Shown piece by piece: positions 9,286 through 18,269 of a stretch of DNA of 64,000 bases. The stretch is taken from the NCBI RefSeq assembly GCF_026240905.1, contig NZ_JAPEVI010000003.1:4590501-4654500 (forward strand), in the 5' to 3' direction. Each line of letters begins with the position of its first letter. Position 1 is the first letter of the stretch. The notes under the pieces were generated by a model. It was not told where the DNA came from and searched no databases. It saw nothing but the letters and a program-made list of their open reading frames with translations. Made by a program: the position numbers and the translations under genes. This DNA is from Roseibium salinum (GTDB lineage: Bacteria > Pseudomonadota > Alphaproteobacteria > Rhizobiales > Stappiaceae).

Positions 9286-9468
9286 TTAGCCGCATTCGCG
9301 TGCGGTGGAGCTTTCGACGGATTTCTCCCAGTCCTTTGCCAGCCTGCGGCATCGTCCGAACCATCCGCAGGTACGTTCCACCATTCGTCGGCGGGGTAGG
9401 ATGTGGAAGTCTTTTGCAGCATCGGAACGCCGAATGATTCCAACGGTCCATTCACCGCAACCTGCCAA
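9286..9468 (-). pseudogene. IS5-family transposase C-terminal remnant
   Basis: The reverse strand encodes GEWTVGIIRRSDAAKDFHI followed by LPRRRMVERTCGWFGRCRR and LAKDWEKS, recognisable as the C-terminal part of IS5-group (IS427-like) DDE transposases. The usual form is LPRRWVVERTFAWxGRxRRLAKD. The essential E of the DDE triad (VER) is present, but upstream D residues and the rest of the gene are gone or out of frame. It lies between the chromate operon and the GST gene and marks an old insertion. Confidence 0.75.
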
Positions 9469-9649
9469 AGCGGAACGGAGCTCATCGCCTGCGGGCTTTC
9501 GATTTGTTGCGCGGGATTGGCGGCACTGCGGACGTAGCGGACTTCAGGCCGATGTCCAGTTTCGACCCTATTTCGGTCGTTCAGCGCTGTGATGGCTATG
9601 CCTAGGAGCAGCCGTAGATCGCAGACGCCCATCCCCTCTTGCCCCGTGA

Positions 9650-10288
9650 TCAGCTTGGCACTGGAGGAAGGTGCGGGGCGGAGGTTCCGACGAAGGGATC
9701 GCGCCATCCGTCGATGTCTTCGATCTGTCCGTACCACCGGCTCAGGGCAGGGTAATCGTTAATTGGCAGGCGTGCGACATCGTTGAACGGCAAGAAAGTG
9801 CACATGCGGAAGTCCGCGTAGGAGACAGCATTCCCAACCAGCCAGCTGCGAGTTGTCAGCTGTGCCTCGAGAATGTGCGCAGCGATGTGAAACTGCTTTA
9901 GCCCCTCTTGAATCGCATCATCATCGGAGGGGCCAATGCCATAGCGAAGCTTGGTACCGCGCTCCCAGTGAACCGTGTCACACGCCTTGACGAAGGTCTC
10001 TTTCCCCCAGCTTATCCAGCGGATCATCTCGGGTTCGTCCGCATCGGTGCGCCAGAACTGGGACCCGATATGCCGCGAGAGGTAGCAGGCAATCGCATCG
10101 GCTTCCCAAAGCGGCCTCGGCGGGCCATCGAGAATGGGCAGAAGCAGGTTCGGGTTGAGGTGAAGATAGTCTTGGCCCCGGTCTGGATCCTGGGGCGCAG
10201 CAAAATGAAATTCGACGTCCACGCCAAGGTACTTGGCGACTGCCATGGCCAACCGTGGGTTTGGGTTGCGGCTAAAATACAGTTTCAT
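9650..10288 (-). CDS. glutathione S-transferase family protein
   Basis: The 212-residue protein has a thioredoxin-like N-terminal domain (MKLYFSRNPNPRLAMAVAKYLG, LNPNLLLPILDG with cis-Pro, then WEADAIACYLSRH, the glutathione-binding E-A/S motif) and an all-helical C-terminal domain from about residue 85 with SYADFRM. This is the GstA layout. The N-terminal catalytic residue is probably Ser6 or Asn8. It could act in detoxification; the physical closeness to the chromate genes is separated by an IS remnant and may mean nothing. Confidence 0.9.
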   Translation of the reverse strand: MKLYFSRNPNPRLAMAVAKYLGVDVEFHFAAPQDPDRGQDYLHLNPNLLLPILDGPPRPLWEADAIACYLSRHIGSQFWRTDADEPEMIRWISWGKETFVKACDTVHWERGTKLRYGIGPSDDDAIQEGLKQFHIAAHILEAQLTTRSWLVGNAVSYADFRMCTFLPFNDVARLPINDYPALSRWYGQIEDIDGWRDPFVGTSAPHLPPVPS

Positions 10289-11167
10289 AGTATCCAGTGT
10301 CCTCCTTTGCTGTACTGACTAAGGACGGATGACGGGCGAGCCTTCCGACAGGGTCAGGAAAGAAACGCGACCAGCAACGCGGGGTATACCTTCTGTAAGT
10401 TCACGTGTTCTTTTCTTCTGTCCATCCGGTGTGAACGTCTGATCGATCAGCAAGGTTTCGACGATACATAGGGCAGGGCGGATGGCAACTTCGTGGACTT
10501 GCCGCTTGGAAGCAGCCCGTCCGCTCCCCAGTCCATCACTGCCTTCCCTGTGATCGAAGAAAGTCCGCTCAATCTGGACTTATGCTGCATATGAAACGAA
10601 CGGCAGCAATCGATCTTTCAGAACGTTTCGTACTCCATTTTATGCGTTTCTGTCCCAGGCTCGCGCGTGGCGGGATATTGGTACGTCGCCTGCCTGTGGC
10701 GCTCGGTCATGCTCAGCGGTTAGCGCCTCCGGCAAATCCGAGGCGTTTCAGTTCCGATGATCCTGTGGCTCGCCTGACAGACTTCGTGCCTGTCATGGGA
10801 ACAGCGACCGCCTCTTCAGATCGAGAAGCATAACAATGCGACCATAGATAGCATGAGTCAGGAATTTCTAGACTAAGGCGGTAATTTTTTGACAATAAGC
10901 ATTTTTCTAATAAGTCTTCTTTGGCAATAGCTAGAAACTCACTTCTTTTACAATTTGACGTAACTACATGAAATCAATTTGATATTAGCGATAACGGACA
11001 ACTGCATTAACCAATCTTCCACGAACGCGCTAAGACTCGGTTGAAATTTAACAACCACTGATAGAACATTAACTGTAGTGGGTAAGTCATGAGTGTGACT
11101 TCGGACCGGGAAACGCGGTCGGCCTTGCGAAGCGTCGACCAATCGAAACGTCCAGGAGGGGACGACG
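10289..11167. other. long intergenic region upstream of the AraC regulator
   Basis: No convincing gene is visible in about 880 bases. Open frames at 10582-10833 (+) and 10948-11409 (-) have shadow-like composition or overlap the AraC gene in antisense. Bases 10860-11060 are strongly AT-rich, with a perfect TTGACA at 10889-10894 and TAAGTC 16 bases later, a candidate promoter about 250 bases before the AraC start. Confidence 0.5.
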
Positions 11168-12061
11168 TTGGTCGAATCTATTGGCAGCCTTTTAAGCGCC
11201 GTTCCCGACGAATGGGGACCTAAATATGAGACGACAAGTGGAGCGGCTACGCGCACGCTAACAGGCCCCAATTCCATCAGCTTCAACGCGACTTCGCACA
11301 TGGCGCTAGTGCTGCTGACGCCACAGCCGGGAAGGGAGATTGCGCTCAATTCAGACAAAAGATCGCAGTTTCTGGCTCCCGTCGGAACGGTTGAGATAGT
11401 TCCCTGCAACGCTGAGCTTTTCGCGCGTTGGAAGGTGCCAAAAGAGAACCTGTTGCTGGCTCTCCCTCCCGAACAGCTCGCCAGGATTGCCGGTCTCGAG
11501 TTCCAGAGGGACGATTTTGAGTTTTGTCCTCCGCAACCCGGACATGTCGATAAGAAGGCACTCTTGCTCGCCCAGTTGGTAAGGGAGGAATTTCAACAAG
11601 GGAGCTCTATAAACCATCTCTATATGGATTCACTGATCACGGTTTTCTCCACCTATCTGTTGCGCAACTATTCGGTTTTTCAAAATAGACCCGGATCCCA
11701 GCACCGGGGAGGACTATCCCCCAAAGTCCGGCGCATCGTTCAAGATTACATCAGAGCGAATATTGGTCAGCAGTTGTCGATCGAACATCTGGCAGGGCTT
11801 GCCGAATTGTCGCCGAGCCATTTTCTGCGCGCCTTCAAAAAGACGGTCGGCAAATCGCCGCATCAGTACATTCTTTCGCTCCGCCTCGAGGAGGCGGAGC
11901 AGCTTGTAATCAAGACTGACTTGCCGCTGGCTACGATTGCCAGCCGCACCGGGTTTGCCAATCATAGTCATCTGACGGCGACCATGCGGCGGTACAAATT
12001 CACGACGCCAAGCGCTCTGCGCCGCGATCGAATTCTCCAAAGAGCACGAACACAACGATGA
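11168..12061 (+). CDS. AraC family transcriptional regulator
   Basis: The 297-residue protein's C-terminal 100 residues form the double helix-turn-helix of AraC/XylS proteins (IEHLAGLAELSPSHFLRAFKK, then SPHQYILSLRLEEAEQLV, and IASRTGFANHSHLTATMRR). The N-terminal 180 residues look like a cupin-type ligand-binding or dimerisation domain with weak similarity. The start is TTG at 11168, supported by AGGAGG about 8 bases upstream. It overlaps an open frame of the following small secreted protein gene at an ATGA, suggesting a two-gene unit. Confidence 0.9.
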   Translation: MVESIGSLLSAVPDEWGPKYETTSGAATRTLTGPNSISFNATSHMALVLLTPQPGREIALNSDKRSQFLAPVGTVEIVPCNAELFARWKVPKENLLLALPPEQLARIAGLEFQRDDFEFCPPQPGHVDKKALLLAQLVREEFQQGSSINHLYMDSLITVFSTYLLRNYSVFQNRPGSQHRGGLSPKVRRIVQDYIRANIGQQLSIEHLAGLAELSPSHFLRAFKKTVGKSPHQYILSLRLEEAEQLVIKTDLPLATIASRTGFANHSHLTATMRRYKFTTPSALRRDRILQRARTQR

Positions 12062-12102
12062 GTCTCAATGAAGAATCCTGCCCGTGGAAAGGAATTGCGT
12101 CC

Positions 12103-12543
12103 ATGCCCAAATTCAACAGTGTCGCCTATCGACACGCCAATAGGTTTGTGACTGCCGTTATCGGCTTGGGAATTACGCTGACGTCGGCCGTTGCCGCAGG
12201 GAGCACCTGCAATGGCGTGAAAGTAGACCTGACGAAGTCGCGCAAGGAAACCTATGCTCCACTTGTAGCCGCGGCGATGAACAACAAGATCAAGCCCGCT
12301 CGGGTGCAATTCAGCGCGATCATGGAAAGCGGCGACTGGAGTGCTGCCTACATCTCCTCGCCGGAGAGCGATAACGGCGTCATGTTCTTCCAGTCAGTCG
12401 CCGGGAAGAAGCACTTTCGTGAAGTATGGGGCGGGTGGGCGGAGCCGTCAGAACGCCCGGAATTGGTCGCTTGGGCAAAGAAGCTTGGGGCCCCCGCCGA
12501 CCTGGCCAAGTGTTTTGCCGAGACCGTTACGGACCATGAATGA
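12103..12543 (+). CDS. small secreted protein, unknown
   Basis: From the ATG at 12103 the protein is 146 residues with a good signal peptide (ANRFVTAVIGLGITLTSAVAAG). The mature part has two cysteines (STCNG and AKCFAE) that may form a disulfide. An earlier ATG at 12058 overlaps the AraC stop as ATGA; it would give an unusually long acidic n-region, so translation may couple there but the signal peptide favours 12103. The mature sequence (ARVQFSAIMESGDWSAAYIS, WGGWAEPSERPELVAWAKKLG) matches no family I know. Confidence 0.75.
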   Translation: MPKFNSVAYRHANRFVTAVIGLGITLTSAVAAGSTCNGVKVDLTKSRKETYAPLVAAAMNNKIKPARVQFSAIMESGDWSAAYISSPESDNGVMFFQSVAGKKHFREVWGGWAEPSERPELVAWAKKLGAPADLAKCFAETVTDHE

Positions 12544-12613
12544 TTATTTTAGTGGAGCGTCAGGGCACTTGGCTTCAGTCGCGACACTTTCAGACACAAA
12601 TTGGTGGAGTGAA

Positions 12614-14446
12614 ATGAGCATTCGGAAACGCCTGCTGCGCCTTGTCCTGGCACTCTTTGTTGTGGTTCTCGGTACAGGGGCATTTGCACAAAGCCCCAGT
12701 TCTGAACGGGTTGATAGCGACACCGGTGTACTGTCTGCCGCGTCCGAAAACCCCCATGACCTCAAAACAATTCTCGATCAACTCGCTCAACCTGATGAAG
12801 AGAACCGCCAACCCCTGGAAGAACTCCTTGAGCCGGCGAATACGAACAGCCCTCGGGATACAATCGTAAGCTTCGTCAAGTTGACGCAGCGCTATTACGA
12901 TCTTCTGCGACAGAACGCATACACCGCCGAGGACGATGCCGAACTGCAGCATCTCTATGACGAAATGCAATGGTTCTTCGATCTCAGAGATGTGGCACCG
13001 TCGCTGCGTCAAGATGTGGCCGTAAGTTCCGCAGTCTATCTCCGTGAAGTGATTGATCGGATCGGCCTGCCTCAGGTCGATCAGATCCCTGATCGGAAAC
13101 AGATGCTCGCGGCCATCGGCGAAGGCGATCCACCGGCATGGAAGATCGGCAACAGCCCGCTTGTCATTACGCGTATTGATGAAGGTCCCAACCAGGGCAA
13201 GTACGTGTTCAGCGCGGAAACACTGGAATCGGTCGAGGACCTCTTCTGGCAACTTAGATCATTTCCCTACAGAAGCTCGGCCGCCGAAAACTTCTACGAG
13301 GCGTCGTTCCTGACGCCGCGCCCGACACTTCAGGCATGGTCAGACAGTCTCCCGGCCTGGATGCACAAAGGCTTTCTCGGACAGACCATTTGGCAGTGGA
13401 TGGCGATGGTATTGCTCTTTGCCATCGCCGCCCTGCTGATTTGGCTCCTCTCGTCCGTCCTGAAGCAAATCAGCCGAAACGCTCAACCCCTCTTGCGTAA
13501 TGCGATTCTGCTTCTTGTGCCGCTGTTCGTGGTGGTTGAAAGCTATGTGCTCTACGATCTATTAGGCGACAAGATCTTCATCACCGGCCTGGTCTTTCAG
13601 ACCGCAGTCTACATCATTTACGGCATGGCCCTCGTCGCTGGCGTCGTTTTCATATTCTCACTCGGAACCGTATTGATCGAGTTGGTTGCCTCGACGAAGC
13701 GCGCCAAGCATCGACCATCCGATATGCACCTATTGATCCTCGGCATCCGGGTGGCCAGCATCGTTGCGATTATAGTTGTCGTGCTGCAGGGAATGTATCT
13801 AATGGGATTCTCGCTCGCCACCATTCTTGCTGGTGCCGGGGTAACGGGTCTTGCCATCGCACTGGCGGCACAAAACACGCTGCGTAATATCTTTGGCAGT
13901 CTGATGCTGCTACTGGACAAGCCCTTCAAGGTGGGGCAGCGGATAAAGATCAAGGGCTACGAGGGCGTTGTCGAAGACATCGGAATGCGCTCGACCCGGC
14001 TGCGCCTGCTCTCGGGACACCTCGTCAGTATTCCCAACGAGAACCTTGCAGGCCTGGATATCGAGAATGTTGACATGCGTCCTGCCATCCAGCGCACGAT
14101 CAACCTCCCCCTACCGTACGATACCGCTTTGGAGAAAGTTCAACGTGCCATAACAATTCTGCACGAAATTCTGTCCGTGTCTGGATCCGCCGTCACGACG
14201 ACGGGCGATCGGCCGTCACCGCAAGGAAAGCCGCTTGGCCGGGAAGATCGGACACTGCAGCACTCCAATGAAGCAATCAATCACCCGGAGCACCCGCCGC
14301 GCGTTTTCTTCAATGAAATCAATCCGGACTCACTCAACATCATCGTAACGTACTGGTACAGCCCGCCGGATCACTACGCATATCTGGACCATTGCCAGAT
14401 GATCAACCACGAGATCATTCGCCGCTTTCGCGAAGAGGGCCTATGA
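12614..14446 (+). CDS. MscS family mechanosensitive ion channel
   Basis: The 610-residue protein carries an N-terminal signal peptide (LLRLVLALFVVVLGTGAFA), a long periplasmic domain to about residue 255, several membrane helices, and the MscS core. The pore-lining helix ILAGAGVTGLAIALAAQN is at about 403-422, followed by the beta domain (GQRIKIKGYEGVVEDIGMR). The C-terminal domain has an inserted polar loop (about 525-560) before the final FFNEINPDS strand. It releases solutes on hypo-osmotic shock. The start at 12614 has GGAG about 8 bases upstream; the open frame extends further but is non-coding in character. It is larger than E. coli MscS (286 aa), like YbdG/YjeP-type paralogues. Confidence 0.93.
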   Translation: MSIRKRLLRLVLALFVVVLGTGAFAQSPSSERVDSDTGVLSAASENPHDLKTILDQLAQPDEENRQPLEELLEPANTNSPRDTIVSFVKLTQRYYDLLRQNAYTAEDDAELQHLYDEMQWFFDLRDVAPSLRQDVAVSSAVYLREVIDRIGLPQVDQIPDRKQMLAAIGEGDPPAWKIGNSPLVITRIDEGPNQGKYVFSAETLESVEDLFWQLRSFPYRSSAAENFYEASFLTPRPTLQAWSDSLPAWMHKGFLGQTIWQWMAMVLLFAIAALLIWLLSSVLKQISRNAQPLLRNAILLLVPLFVVVESYVLYDLLGDKIFITGLVFQTAVYIIYGMALVAGVVFIFSLGTVLIELVASTKRAKHRPSDMHLLILGIRVASIVAIIVVVLQGMYLMGFSLATILAGAGVTGLAIALAAQNTLRNIFGSLMLLLDKPFKVGQRIKIKGYEGVVEDIGMRSTRLRLLSGHLVSIPNENLAGLDIENVDMRPAIQRTINLPLPYDTALEKVQRAITILHEILSVSGSAVTTTGDRPSPQGKPLGREDRTLQHSNEAINHPEHPPRVFFNEINPDSLNIIVTYWYSPPDHYAYLDHCQMINHEIIRRFREEGL

Positions 14447-14534
14447 CTTGCCCGTCACTCCTGATCAATCCAGCGTAGCCTCCACCCGCTGATGGGACCA
14501 ACAGAGACCGAGTGAACTGGAGGCGGATTCTCCA

Positions 14535-15161
14535 ATGGGCGTATTGATCCTGCATTTACTCTACGTTGTCGCCATATCGGCAGAGGCGATGACGGCGGCG
14601 CTGGCAGCGGGGCGGCGCGACATGGATTGGGTTGGCGTTTGCCTGCTCAGTGCGGTAACCGCCCTCGGCGGAGGCTCGGTACGCGATGTTCTCCTCGGGC
14701 ACCACCCTTTGATATGGATTGTCCACCCTGAGTACCTTGTACTTACAGCTGTTTCCGCGCTGGTCACTATCGCCGTTGCGCGCGTTATCCATCATTTGCG
14801 GCGTTTGTTCCTGTTCCTTGACGCGGTGGGTCTGGTTCTGTTCACCATTCTCGGGTGCAACGTGGCGATGGAGATGGATATGCCGGTGATTGTGATCGTT
14901 GTTGCCGGCATGATCTCCGGCTGCGTAGGTGGGGTCTTGCGAGATATTCTGTGCAATGAGATTCCATTGCTGTTCAGAAGCGAGCTCTATGCCAGTGTTT
15001 CGGTGGTGACAGGCTGCCTCTACGTCCTGGGGCTGCACTTCGGACTGCCCCATGATCCGGTCATGATTGCCGCAACGGCCCTGGGACTGACCATGCGCTT
15101 GATGGCTCTCCGCTTCAATTGGCAGATGCCGAAGTTCGTTTACCAACGGGATCTGCATTGA
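14535..15161 (+). CDS. trimeric intracellular cation (TRIC) channel family protein
   Basis: The 208-residue, very hydrophobic protein of the UPF0126/YadS type has two repeats, each opening with the glycine/RD signature: GGGSVRDVLLG and then CVGGVLRDILC. About seven membrane helices are visible. Bacterial TRIC homologues are homotrimeric K+-permeable channels. It follows the MscS gene by 88 bases on the same strand with GGAGG about 12 bases before the ATG, so an ion-channel pair is plausible. Confidence 0.92.
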   Translation: MGVLILHLLYVVAISAEAMTAALAAGRRDMDWVGVCLLSAVTALGGGSVRDVLLGHHPLIWIVHPEYLVLTAVSALVTIAVARVIHHLRRLFLFLDAVGLVLFTILGCNVAMEMDMPVIVIVVAGMISGCVGGVLRDILCNEIPLLFRSELYASVSVVTGCLYVLGLHFGLPHDPVMIAATALGLTMRLMALRFNWQMPKFVYQRDLH

Positions 15162-15465
15162 ACACCCCGGTTTTAGCAAGGGGAGTGGCGAGAACCACGC
15201 CGCTATTGATGGTAGCCGGTCACATCCTGGCGATAACAGTCAGTTTGGGCGTCTGTAAAACGCTTCTTCCCGGACGTTCTGCCCCAGTCCAGATTTCCCG
15301 GAAACCGCATTCAAACGGTCAACGTTGAATGCGAATAGACTTGTCAAAACTTACCGTCTGTCAGAAACACGCCACTATCTTCACCCGCGCGTGTGAATTC
15401 CCGTAAATTGTGTGCTTCAACCTGTGTTTAGTGCTGGGGCGCAGTGCTAACCAAGGGGTGAAGGA
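15162..15465. other. intergenic region before small envelope genes
   Basis: No supported gene lies in these 304 bases; open frames here are shadows. The region presumably holds the promoter for the three small exported-protein genes that follow, but I see no clear -35/-10 pair. Confidence 0.4.
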
Positions 15466-15711
15466 ATGCTCAAGCGAAATGTAATCGGCATTGCTAGCGT
15501 AGCGATGCTTCTGGCGGGTTGCCAGGCCAGTTCGGACCCGCAAGTGCAGGCACGCAATCACGAATTCGGATGCATCGCGGGTACAGTCGGTGGCGCAGTC
15601 ATTGGCGCAATGATCGGCAGCACGATCGGCGGCGGGTCGGGAACCGTGCTTGCTGAGGCAGTCGGCCTGGGCGGCGGCGGATATCTTGGCAATCGCCTGG
15701 CATGTCGCTAA
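15466..15711 (+). CDS. glycine-zipper lipoprotein
   Basis: The 81-residue protein has a lipoprotein signal peptide ending in the lipobox LLAGC (Cys19) and a mature part dominated by glycine-zipper repeats (GTVGGAVIGAMIGSTIGGGSG, GLGGGGYLGN). Similar 17-kDa-antigen-like lipoproteins sit in the outer membrane or its periplasmic face. GGGGTGAAGG precedes the ATG. It is followed 12 bases later by the EF-hand gene. Confidence 0.85.
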   Translation: MLKRNVIGIASVAMLLAGCQASSDPQVQARNHEFGCIAGTVGGAVIGAMIGSTIGGGSGTVLAEAVGLGGGGYLGNRLACR

Positions 15712-15723
15712 CAAAGGGAGAGT

Positions 15724-16083
15724 ATGCAAATGCAAAAGACGCTTCTCGTAGCAGTATTTGTCCTCTCTGCTGGAACCGGTTTGGCGACAGCTCAACAAGG
15801 GCCGGCGATTCATGAGGGACATCTCAACCAGATCGACGCCAACAATGACGGGGGTGTCAGCCAAGGGGAATATCAGTCTTTCATGACTGAAAGCTTCACC
15901 AGCCTCGACCAAAACGGAGATGGTGTCCTCGTCGAAGGTGAAGTCGCCAAAGTGCTCACACCAGAGCAGTTTGCCACGACTGACGCCAATACGGATGGTC
16001 GTGTGAGCCGCAACGAGTTCCTGCGTCAAGTCATGAGCGATTTCGCCACGGCCGACAAGGGTCAGGACGGCCAGTTAAAGTGA
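15724..16083 (+). CDS. periplasmic EF-hand calcium-binding protein
   Basis: The 119-residue protein has a signal peptide (TLLVAVFVLSAGTGLATAQ) and three good EF-hand loops (DANNDGGVSQGE, DQNGDGVLVEGE, DANTDGRVSRNE). A fourth begins as ADKGQDGQLK but is cut by the stop codon. It probably binds calcium in the periplasm. The start may be the second ATG two codons later. It is co-directional with the lipoprotein and LprI-like genes. Confidence 0.88.
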   Translation: MQMQKTLLVAVFVLSAGTGLATAQQGPAIHEGHLNQIDANNDGGVSQGEYQSFMTESFTSLDQNGDGVLVEGEVAKVLTPEQFATTDANTDGRVSRNEFLRQVMSDFATADKGQDGQLK

Positions 16084-16136
16084 CCATGGCAGGCGCATAG
16101 GTCCGCAAATATTTTGGTTTCACGGAGGGACGGTCA

Positions 16137-16547
16137 ATGAAATCTGTGATGTTGACTGCTGCGATAATTCTATCCACGCCGGCATTCGCATTTGCTCAGG
16201 ACAAATGCTACGACAACGCCGAGGATCAGATCGCTATGGACCGATGCGCCGATGCCGCGCTCAAAAAATCCGACAAGAAACTCAATGAACTTTACAAGCA
16301 GATTGCAGCCCGACTGAAGGAAGACGCCGACACGAAGAAGCTGCTTGTTCAGGCGCAGCGAGATTGGATCAAGTTTCGCGATGCCGAGTGTGATTTCCAG
16401 ACCGCAGCAGCGGCCGGAGGAAGTGTCATGCCCATGCTCATCGCCCAGTGCATGGATGGCCTTACACAAGCCCGTGCCGAGCAATTCGAGGGTTATCTGA
16501 ATTGCGAGGAAGGGGACATGAGTTGCCCCGTTCCGGCCGCCAACTGA
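16137..16547 (+). CDS. LprI-like (DUF1311) secreted protein
   Basis: The 136-residue protein has a signal peptide ending AFAFAQ and the DUF1311/LprI pattern: KCYDNAEDQIAMDRCADAAL, then KLNELYKQIAARL and AQRDWIKFRDAECDFQ, with paired cysteines. Members include a mycobacterial lysozyme inhibitor, but for proteobacterial members the role is mostly unproven. A strong hairpin lies 38 bases after the stop, closing this group of small exported proteins. Confidence 0.88.
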   Translation: MKSVMLTAAIILSTPAFAFAQDKCYDNAEDQIAMDRCADAALKKSDKKLNELYKQIAARLKEDADTKKLLVQAQRDWIKFRDAECDFQTAAAAGGSVMPMLIAQCMDGLTQARAEQFEGYLNCEEGDMSCPVPAAN

Positions 16548-16584
16548 CGTAGTGTAACTCGACAGCAGGGCAGGTAGTGGCTCA

Positions 16585-16618
16585 GCAAAACTACATGAAC
16601 TTGATCATGTAGTTTTGC
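16585..16618. terminator. strong hairpin, likely terminator after the LprI-like gene
   Basis: A 14-bp perfect stem has 5' arm 16585-16598 (GCAAAACTACATGA) and 3' arm 16605-16618 (TCATGTAGTTTTGC) with a 6-base loop. The stem base is A/T rich, so T-runs fall inside the stem rather than after it. It probably ends the upstream transcript, perhaps bidirectionally. Confidence 0.65.
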
Positions 16619-17013
16619 GGCTCCAGAACTATCGGATTCCCTGAAGTTATGGTTAGGCGTGGCCCCGCCGGTGATTGGCCATCAAGCCTGCTGTTTCCCG
16701 GTCTCCGGTGCAATGGTAGTGGCGATTACGTCAATTTCTCGGTAACGCACTACGCAGAAGAAGTGTCGGATGACAAGTATCAGTACAGGTCTTGTTCATA
16801 CCTCCAAGGAACAGGGAACAGCCTTTTGCGCTGCGCGCATCATCGGTCAGACGGGCTCAATGCAGCCCATGGGGCTGAGTCTCAATCATAGCCAGGAAAG
16901 TCGTCGCAGAAAATTCTAACCCAAATCGGGGGCATTTTTCGGGAGCACATCAACGATTCATATTGGATGTTATGCGAATCCGGCCAGGGAAGACGGCCCG
17001 CGTCATGACACTT
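16619..17013. other. intergenic region without supported gene
   Basis: I see no supported gene in about 395 bases. An 80-residue open frame at 16649-16891 (+) has mixed, low-complexity-free but unfamiliar sequence and no ribosome-binding site; I treat it as chance. The region is the convergence zone between the LprI-like gene and the DUF6481 gene. Confidence 0.4.
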
Positions 17014-17394
17014 TCAGGCCTGACGGGCCTTTCGATTTGCGTAGCGCCGGTCGCGTTCAGCTTTACGAGCTGCCTCGTCCTGCAGGACACGTTCGATACG
17101 GTTCTTGTCAGCCAGCTCCCGAGCGTCGATTTCAGCTCTGGCTGCGGCAGTAACGGCGGCATCTCGTGCAGCTGCTTCCGCGGCAACGCGATTTTGTTCA
17201 TCAAGCTTCATCTGCTCGCGCTCGGAGCGGCGCTTGTCACGAGCTTCTGCGATCAAACGCCGCTCCGTCTGTCTGGCTTCTCGGGTCGGTTCGGCAGCTT
17301 TCTTTGCGGCTCGAAAGGCCTCAACAAGAGCCGCCTTGGCGTCCTTCGCAGCACTACGGCGGTCGGAGTGTTCGTTGTTTCTAATATTTTTCAA
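17014..17394 (-). CDS. DUF6481 family protein
   Basis: The 126-residue protein is highly charged and almost entirely helical: alternating A/R/K/E-rich heptads (AAKDAKAALVEAFRAAKKA, AEARDKRRSEREQMKLDEQ) suggest a long coiled coil. The sequence matches the alphaproteobacterial DUF6481 family as I remember it, whose function is unknown. It lies downstream of another small coiled-coil gene and the cold-shock gene on the same strand, an arrangement suggesting a stress- or RNA-related role, but that is inference. Confidence 0.75.
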   Translation of the reverse strand: MKNIRNNEHSDRRSAAKDAKAALVEAFRAAKKAAEPTREARQTERRLIAEARDKRRSEREQMKLDEQNRVAAEAAARDAAVTAAARAEIDARELADKNRIERVLQDEAARKAERDRRYANRKARQA

Positions 17395-17430
17395 ATCTCA
17401 ATTCCATTTGACGGGTTACGCTGAGCGACT

Positions 17431-17655
17431 TCAGGACTTTCTTGCGCGTTTCGAAGTAAGCTTGGTTGCTGAGGTCACGCTGTCGTGCAATTCCTTGGCA
17501 AGCCGAGCCTCCCGCAGCCTCTCGGTCTTTTCGTCGCGGGCGATTACGATCGAGTTCAGGTCTTCAATTGCACGTTGGCGTTCGAAGAGTTGCGACTGGG
17601 CCTTACCAAAAGCGGCCTCGGCCTGCTGGCGAAGTTTGCTGTAATTCTCGGTCAT
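17431..17655 (-). CDS. small coiled-coil protein, unknown
   Basis: The 74-residue protein is helical (MTENYSKLRQQAEAAFGKAQ, then AIEDLNSIVIARDEKTERLREARLAKE), with no membrane segment. It lies 36 bases upstream of the DUF6481 gene on the same strand and the two are probably co-transcribed. A 14-bp palindrome lies 20 bases before its start. Confidence 0.7.
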   Translation of the reverse strand: MTENYSKLRQQAEAAFGKAQSQLFERQRAIEDLNSIVIARDEKTERLREARLAKELHDSVTSATKLTSKRARKS

Positions 17656-17674
17656 GGCTTTCCTCGTGGAGACC

Positions 17675-17688
17675 GCTCACCGGTGAGC
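17675..17688. promoter_or_regulatory. 14-bp perfect palindrome GCTCACCGGTGAGC
   Basis: The perfect palindrome lies between the cold-shock terminator and the start of the small coiled-coil gene, in the position of an operator or the upper part of a hairpin in the 5' leader of that transcript. Confidence 0.4.
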
Positions 17689-17695
17689 AGCAACG

Positions 17696-17723
17696 AAAAA
17701 GGCCAGGCAACTCGCCTGACCTT
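17696..17723 (-). terminator. intrinsic terminator of the cold-shock gene
   Basis: On the reverse strand AAGGTCAGGC pairs with GCCTGGCCTT (one G-T wobble) around a 5-base loop and is followed by five T. It lies 67 bases after the cold-shock stop codon. Confidence 0.8.
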
Positions 17724-17789
17724 GCTTGGTCTCATGCTTTCGACAATGCCAGTGCATCCGTGGTCAAGGGAAAGCAGGTTCCGGATCTA

Positions 17790-17999
17790 TCAGGCGGCCT
17801 GCAGATTGCAGGCGGACATCTTGCCCGACTTGGTGTCGCGCTCCATGTCGTAGCCGATTTTCTGGCCTTCAACGATTTCGTGCATGCCAGCACGTTCGAC
17901 AGCGGTGATATGGACGAATGCGTCCGGGCCGCCGTTGTCAGGCTGGATGAAGCCGAAGCCCTTGGTGGAATTGAACCATTTTACTGTGCCAGTGGTCAT
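17790..17999 (-). CDS. cspA: cold-shock domain protein (CspA type)
   Basis: The 69-residue single cold-shock domain starts MTTGTVKWFNSTKGFGFIQ (RNP1 KGFGFI) and has DAFVHITAVERAG (RNP2 FVHI). It binds single-stranded RNA or DNA as a chaperone. The open frame extends 17 codons upstream, but MTTGTVKW is the family start and AAAGGG lies about 8 bases ahead. The 5' leader (18000 to about 18130) is untranslated and could carry cold-responsive structure. A clear terminator follows. Confidence 0.96.
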   Translation of the reverse strand: MTTGTVKWFNSTKGFGFIQPDNGGPDAFVHITAVERAGMHEIVEGQKIGYDMERDTKSGKMSACNLQAA

Positions 18000-18269
18000 G
18001 ATGAACCCTTTCATAGCATAGAGAGAGGAACCGAAAAGCCTGAGGCTCACGGATGGTGATAACGATGCTTTAAAGGGAGTGTCGTTCAGAACGCGGTGCC
18101 AATCGCGTTATAACCAAAGCTCGGCAAGAAAATATCGATGCGACATGCTTATGGGTTTTCAGTGTGAATGTCAACTTCTGGTTTTGGGCTTGTATTGGGG
18201 TGAAAACAGACTGTTATCCGACGAACAGCAAAAAAGGTTGATCCAGCAGTACTGCCTCCAATGGAGGCA

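Noticed and set aside
10948..11409. 153-residue open frame on the minus strand before and inside the AraC gene
   Set aside because: Overlaps the start of the AraC gene in antisense; no ribosome-binding site or known motif.
15361..16029. 222-residue open frame on the minus strand
   Set aside because: Antisense to the lipoprotein and EF-hand genes, whose signal peptides and motifs are clear.
16649..16891. 80-residue open frame on the plus strand
   Set aside because: No ribosome-binding site, no motif, and it lies just after a strong terminator-like hairpin.
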